Positions 44,436 to 46,796 of a DNA stretch of 46,796 bases are shown in pieces; the first letter of the stretch is position 1; every line of letters starts with the position of its first letter. The notes below the pieces were generated by a model. The model did not search any database. It was not told where the DNA came from and was given only the letters and a program-made list of their open reading frames with translations. The stretch covers positions 1 to 46,796 of the forward strand of contig CALUMH010000050.1 of the NCBI GenBank assembly GCA_944321685.1, in the 5' to 3' direction. Both the position numbers and the translations under genes were made by a program. The DNA comes from an uncultured Muribaculaceae bacterium (GTDB taxonomy: Bacteria; Bacteroidota; Bacteroidia; Bacteroidales; Muribaculaceae).

Positions 44436-45665
44436 TCAAGTATTAATAAACGAATCCTTAAAGCCGAGGAAATACAGCACTCCGTCAAGGCCTATGGTGG
44501 AAATACTTTGTTGTGCATTGGCCTTTACCTTCGGTTTGGCATGGTATGCTATGCCAAGTCCTGCAGTCGTGAGCATAGGCAAGTCGTTTGCACCATCACC
44601 TACGGCAATAGTTTGGGCTATATTTATATTTTCTACTTGTGTGAGCAATTTAAGCAATTCGGCTTTGCGTCTGCCATCTACAATGTCGCCAAGATAACGA
44701 CCGGTAAGTTTGCCATCGATTATTTCAAGTTCGTTGGCATATACGTAGTCGATACCATAACGCTGTTTTAGGTAGTTGCCGAAATATGTAAATCCTCCTG
44801 ATAGAATTGCAATTTTGTAACCGGTGCGTTTCAATACTTTCATAAGCCTGTCGGCACCTTCCGCTATGGGCAGATTTTCGGCAATGTCCTTCATTACGCT
44901 TTCATCGAGGCCTTTAAGCATGGCTACACGCTGCGTGAAACTTTCTTTGAAATCTATTTCTCCCCGCATGGCGCTTTCGGTAATGGCACGTACTTCGTTG
45001 CCGACTCCGGCCCGTTCGGCCAATTCGTCAATTACTTCAGTTTCTATAAGCGTTGAATCCATGTCGAAGCATATCAATCGGCGACAACGCCTGAATATGG
45101 TATCTTCTTGTAGGGAGAGGTCGAAGTCGAGTTTATTGGTGAGTTGCATGAAATCGCGTTGCATCTTATCTTTGTCGGCCGGTGTTCCCCTGACTGAAAA
45201 TTCTATACAGGTTTTTCCGCCTACCGCACCTTCTTCATTTAGCGGCATACGTCCTGTCAGGCGCTGTATCATGTCGATGTTTAGTCCTTGGTCGGCTACA
45301 ATTGCTGTGACCGAAGCTATTTGTTCGGCAGTAATGCGTCGCCCCAATATTGTTATAATGTACCGGTTTTTCCCTTGCAGACCTACCCATTCTTCGTAAT
45401 CTTCAACCGAAATAGGGGAGAAGCGTATTTGCACATTCATTTCGGCTGCTTTAAAAAGCAACTCTTTCATTATATCGCCACTCCTGTCGCTTGTGGTTTT
45501 AAAAAGTAATCCAAGTACAAGTGTATGATGAATATCGGCTTGGCCGATATCAAGTATGGATGCTCCATATTTGCCAAGAATGGCAGTAAGTGCAGAAGTC
45601 ACACCTGGACGGTCTTGCCCGGAGATATTAATTTGTATAAGCTCCAAATTTTGCGGTTTTGCCAT
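44436..45665 (-). CDS. serB: Phosphoserine phosphatase SerB with ACT domains
   Basis: A 409-residue enzyme for the last step of serine synthesis. Residues 1-180 hold two ACT-like domains (LIQINISGQDRPGVTSALTA; IITILGRRITAEQIASVTAI) that probably bind an amino acid for control. Residues 195-409 are the HAD phosphatase: motif I FDMDSTLIETEVIDELA (about 201-217), motif II SGGF, and motif III GDGANDLPML (about 357-366). The length matches other Bacteroidales SerB proteins. It heads the serB-patatin unit, with a TAATTTTG box 44 bases upstream. Confidence 0.94.
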   Translation of the reverse strand: MAKPQNLELIQINISGQDRPGVTSALTAILGKYGASILDIGQADIHHTLVLGLLFKTTSDRSGDIMKELLFKAAEMNVQIRFSPISVEDYEEWVGLQGKNRYIITILGRRITAEQIASVTAIVADQGLNIDMIQRLTGRMPLNEEGAVGGKTCIEFSVRGTPADKDKMQRDFMQLTNKLDFDLSLQEDTIFRRCRRLICFDMDSTLIETEVIDELAERAGVGNEVRAITESAMRGEIDFKESFTQRVAMLKGLDESVMKDIAENLPIAEGADRLMKVLKRTGYKIAILSGGFTYFGNYLKQRYGIDYVYANELEIIDGKLTGRYLGDIVDGRRKAELLKLLTQVENINIAQTIAVGDGANDLPMLTTAGLGIAYHAKPKVKANAQQSISTIGLDGVLYFLGFKDSFINT

Positions 45666-45708
45666 ATATTTTAATTGTTATGGTATGTCACATCAATTAT
45701 TTTACTGC

Positions 45709-45716
45709 CAAAATTA
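45709..45716 (-). promoter_or_regulatory. Probable -7 promoter box for serB
   Basis: TAATTTTG on the minus strand, exact TAnnTTTG match, 44 bases before the serB ATG. The -33 region is T-rich without a clear TTG. Confidence 0.5.
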
Positions 45717-45809
45717 CGCAATATTTTATACTTGGAAAGATTTTTCACGTATTTTTTATGGCATAATTTCCCATAAAATTTAACAATATTTTTAAGATGT
45801 GAGTGTGTT

Positions 45810-45831
45810 AAATATGTTGTACAACATATTT
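45810..45831. repeat. 22-bp perfect palindrome
   Basis: The 22 bases are self-complementary around a central TTGTACAA. It is operator-like; the binding protein is not known. Confidence 0.8.
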
Positions 45832-45866
45832 GTAAGATAGTGGGCAAACGCTTTGTTTGTCGTGGT

Positions 45867-45880
45867 GTTAACATGTTAAC
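45867..45880. repeat. 14-bp perfect palindrome
   Basis: GTTAACATGTTAAC is self-complementary. Its centre is 53 bases from that of the 22-bp palindrome, close to five helical turns. Confidence 0.8.
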
Positions 45881-45974
45881 TAAATAATTATTTAAGAGTT
45901 AAAATAAATTCTTGTGGTTTGTTTTACAATTAACTATTTTACAAATAATTAATCAATGTGGTTTGATGCAGTCC

Positions 45975-46005
45975 TTGTGGAAATAAAATATTTGCATTAA
46001 TTTTG
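45975..46005 (+). promoter_or_regulatory. Promoter of the thioredoxin-fold gene
   Basis: TTG (45975-45977), 20 bases, TAATTTTG (45998-46005), exact match to the phylum consensus. The start site is expected near 46011, giving a leader of about 135 bases. Confidence 0.7.
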
Positions 46006-46010
46006 CAGCG

Positions 46011-46145
46011 TTTTAGGTTGCCACTTGTGATGGAGTTCACAAATGAGAAAAGTTTTAATGTGGCAAATGACGCCGAAAATCGGCGGGGGTCTTTTTCCGA
46101 GTTTGCTCGCAAACCGACCTTTATTGTTTACTTAAATTGTAAAGG
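46011..46145 (+). promoter_or_regulatory. Structured 5' leader of the thioredoxin-fold gene
   Basis: Stem TTGCCAC/GTGGCAA (46018-46024, 46060-46066) encloses TTGTGA/TCACAA (46025-46030, 46037-46042). A second hairpin CGCCGA/TCGGCG (46071-46076, 46080-46085) follows, then GGTC (46088-46091), which could pair either with GAC (46069-46071) or with GACC (46116-46119). I do not match it to a known riboswitch class. Confidence 0.5.
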
Positions 46146-46628
46146 ATGAAAAAATTTCTTTTAGCAGTTGTTGGTGCCGTCATGCTATTAATTATTCCGT
46201 CGGCTTATTATCCGACGGATTCGATAGTAGGTGAAGTTGCTCCGAATTTTGAGGTCTCCAACGATAACAAAGCAGTTGAAATTGACAACTTGCGCGGTCG
46301 TTACATTTTGTTATCGTTTTGGTCTTCGACCGATCCAAAATCAAGATTGGCAAACAAGGCATACAACGACATCATGACTGGAGAAAAAAGCATGGTGGAA
46401 TATGTCGCCGTGAATTTTGATCCGTCTTCAAAGGTGTTTGAGGAGATTGTGAAAATCGATGACCTTAATGCCGACAACCAGTTCCACATCAATGGCAGCA
46501 ATATGCCTGTAGTTGGGGAAGATTATGGTTTGCATGGAAACTTTGTAAGTTTCCTTATTGCCCCCGATGGTGAAATTATAGCACAAAATCCATCGGCCAA
46601 TGATGTCAAAGCCTTATTAAAGGCTTGA
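46146..46628 (+). CDS. Thioredoxin-fold (TlpA-like) exported protein without active-site cysteines
   Basis: A 160-residue protein with an N-terminal signal peptide or anchor (1-20) and a redoxin-type thioredoxin fold (VGEVAPNFEVSNDNKAVEID, RGRYILLSFWSSTDPKSR, then FLIAPDGEIIAQNPS near the C-terminus). In TlpA/ResA-type proteins the stretch after FW carries WCxxC; here it reads SSTDPK, and the whole protein has no Cys. It cannot do thiol-disulfide exchange, so a binding or chaperone-like role is more likely. It has its own promoter, a folded leader and a strong terminator, so it is a single-gene unit. Confidence 0.8.
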   Translation: MKKFLLAVVGAVMLLIIPSAYYPTDSIVGEVAPNFEVSNDNKAVEIDNLRGRYILLSFWSSTDPKSRLANKAYNDIMTGEKSMVEYVAVNFDPSSKVFEEIVKIDDLNADNQFHINGSNMPVVGEDYGLHGNFVSFLIAPDGEIIAQNPSANDVKALLKA

Positions 46629-46652
46629 TTTTAAAAATTATCGACATTCGAT

Positions 46653-46688
46653 ACGGTTTGATTGGTCTGTCTTTCAAACCGTTTTTTT
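46653..46688 (+). terminator. Intrinsic terminator after the thioredoxin-fold gene
   Basis: ACGGTTTGA (46653-46661) pairs perfectly with TCAAACCGT (46674-46682), followed by seven T residues. It lies 24 bases past the stop. The remaining bases to 46796 hold nothing I can assign. Confidence 0.88.
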
Positions 46689-46796
46689 GGGCGGGGTGGA
46701 CATTTGGGGTGATGAAATGGGATCAGCGGATTTTCCCGGTTGGTGGAGTAGGGATTTCAGGAATATAGCTTGGCAAGCCTGAACATGAAGAAGCCT

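Larger units (their letters stand above)
45666..46145. other. 480-base divergent intergenic region with palindromes and a folded leader
   Basis: No protein gene is seen. It contains the serB promoter box (minus, 45709-45716), a 22-bp perfect palindrome (45810-45831, core TATGTTGTACAACATA), a 14-bp perfect palindrome GTTAACATGTTAAC (45867-45880), and the promoter plus structured leader of the thioredoxin-fold gene (45975-46145). The remaining sequence is A/T-rich. Confidence 0.75.

Noticed and set aside
1..46796. CRISPR arrays, tRNA/rRNA genes, insertion sequences, phage or conjugative genes
   Set aside because: I saw no regularly spaced repeats, no tRNA T-loop consensus in the gaps, no transposase or integrase motifs, and no terminal repeats flanking genes.

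Overview
This window looks like chromosomal core sequence from an anaerobic member of the Bacteroidales, and gene style suggests a Muribaculaceae-like lineage (the family-level call is inference). The evidence is repeated promoter boxes of the phylum-specific type (TTTG or TTG, 18-20 bases, then TAnnTTTG), the absence of Shine-Dalgarno sequences, and gene architectures typical of the group: a BioG-BioC fusion, a DAHP synthase/chorismate mutase fusion, an HU-like/SPOR membrane protein, an ACT-ACT-SerB phosphatase, and pyruvate:ferredoxin oxidoreductase as a sign of anaerobic metabolism. I see no rRNA, tRNA, CRISPR array, insertion sequence or prophage.

Layout from left to right. 1-1800: an AlkD-like protein (minus) and menA for menaquinone synthesis (plus). 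1826-5700 (minus): deaminase, S41 protease, 5-formyl-THF cyclo-ligase, then an overlapping pair of a RIC/hemerythrin-like protein and a LuxR-type regulator. 5814-15074 (minus): recJ, recQ, a THUMP-like methyltransferase, a TPR protein and an M3 oligopeptidase. 15483-17757 (minus): a clostripain-like lipoprotein and an MscS channel. 17858-26590 (plus): TPR protein, HU/SPOR protein, pyruvate:ferredoxin oxidoreductase, TrmN6-like methyltransferase, nfo and an MFS sugar transporter. 26869-28887 (minus): ligA. 29011-32896 (minus): the Phe/Tyr operon pheA-aminotransferase-DAHP synthase/chorismate mutase-tyrA. 33159-40664 (minus): dnaG followed by bioA-bioF-bioGC-bioD, an RNase D-like exonuclease and a small membrane protein. 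40788-45665 (minus): a WecA/MraY-type transferase, and serB with a patatin/BamA-like outer-membrane protein. 46146-46628 (plus): a thioredoxin-fold protein lacking its cysteines.

The most striking finding is unannotated and lies upstream of pheA. The 262-base gap holds a complete transcription attenuator: a promoter (33086-33114), a 25-codon leader peptide (32987-33064) in which 9 of residues 4-14 are Phe or Tyr, a perfect 13-bp terminator hairpin (32922-32957), and an antiterminator arm (32997-33007) inside the leader ORF that is complementary to the terminator's 5' arm. The downstream operon makes exactly phenylalanine and tyrosine, so the arrangement reads as ribosome-stalling control of a dual Phe/Tyr operon.

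Secondary points of interest are a RIC-like protein that has lost the expected iron ligands next to a LuxR regulator, two genes whose promoters imply leaderless mRNAs, a folded 5' leader and two perfect palindromes in the serB/thioredoxin-like intergenic region, a possible small RNA between convergent genes, and a charged insertion in the MscS channel.
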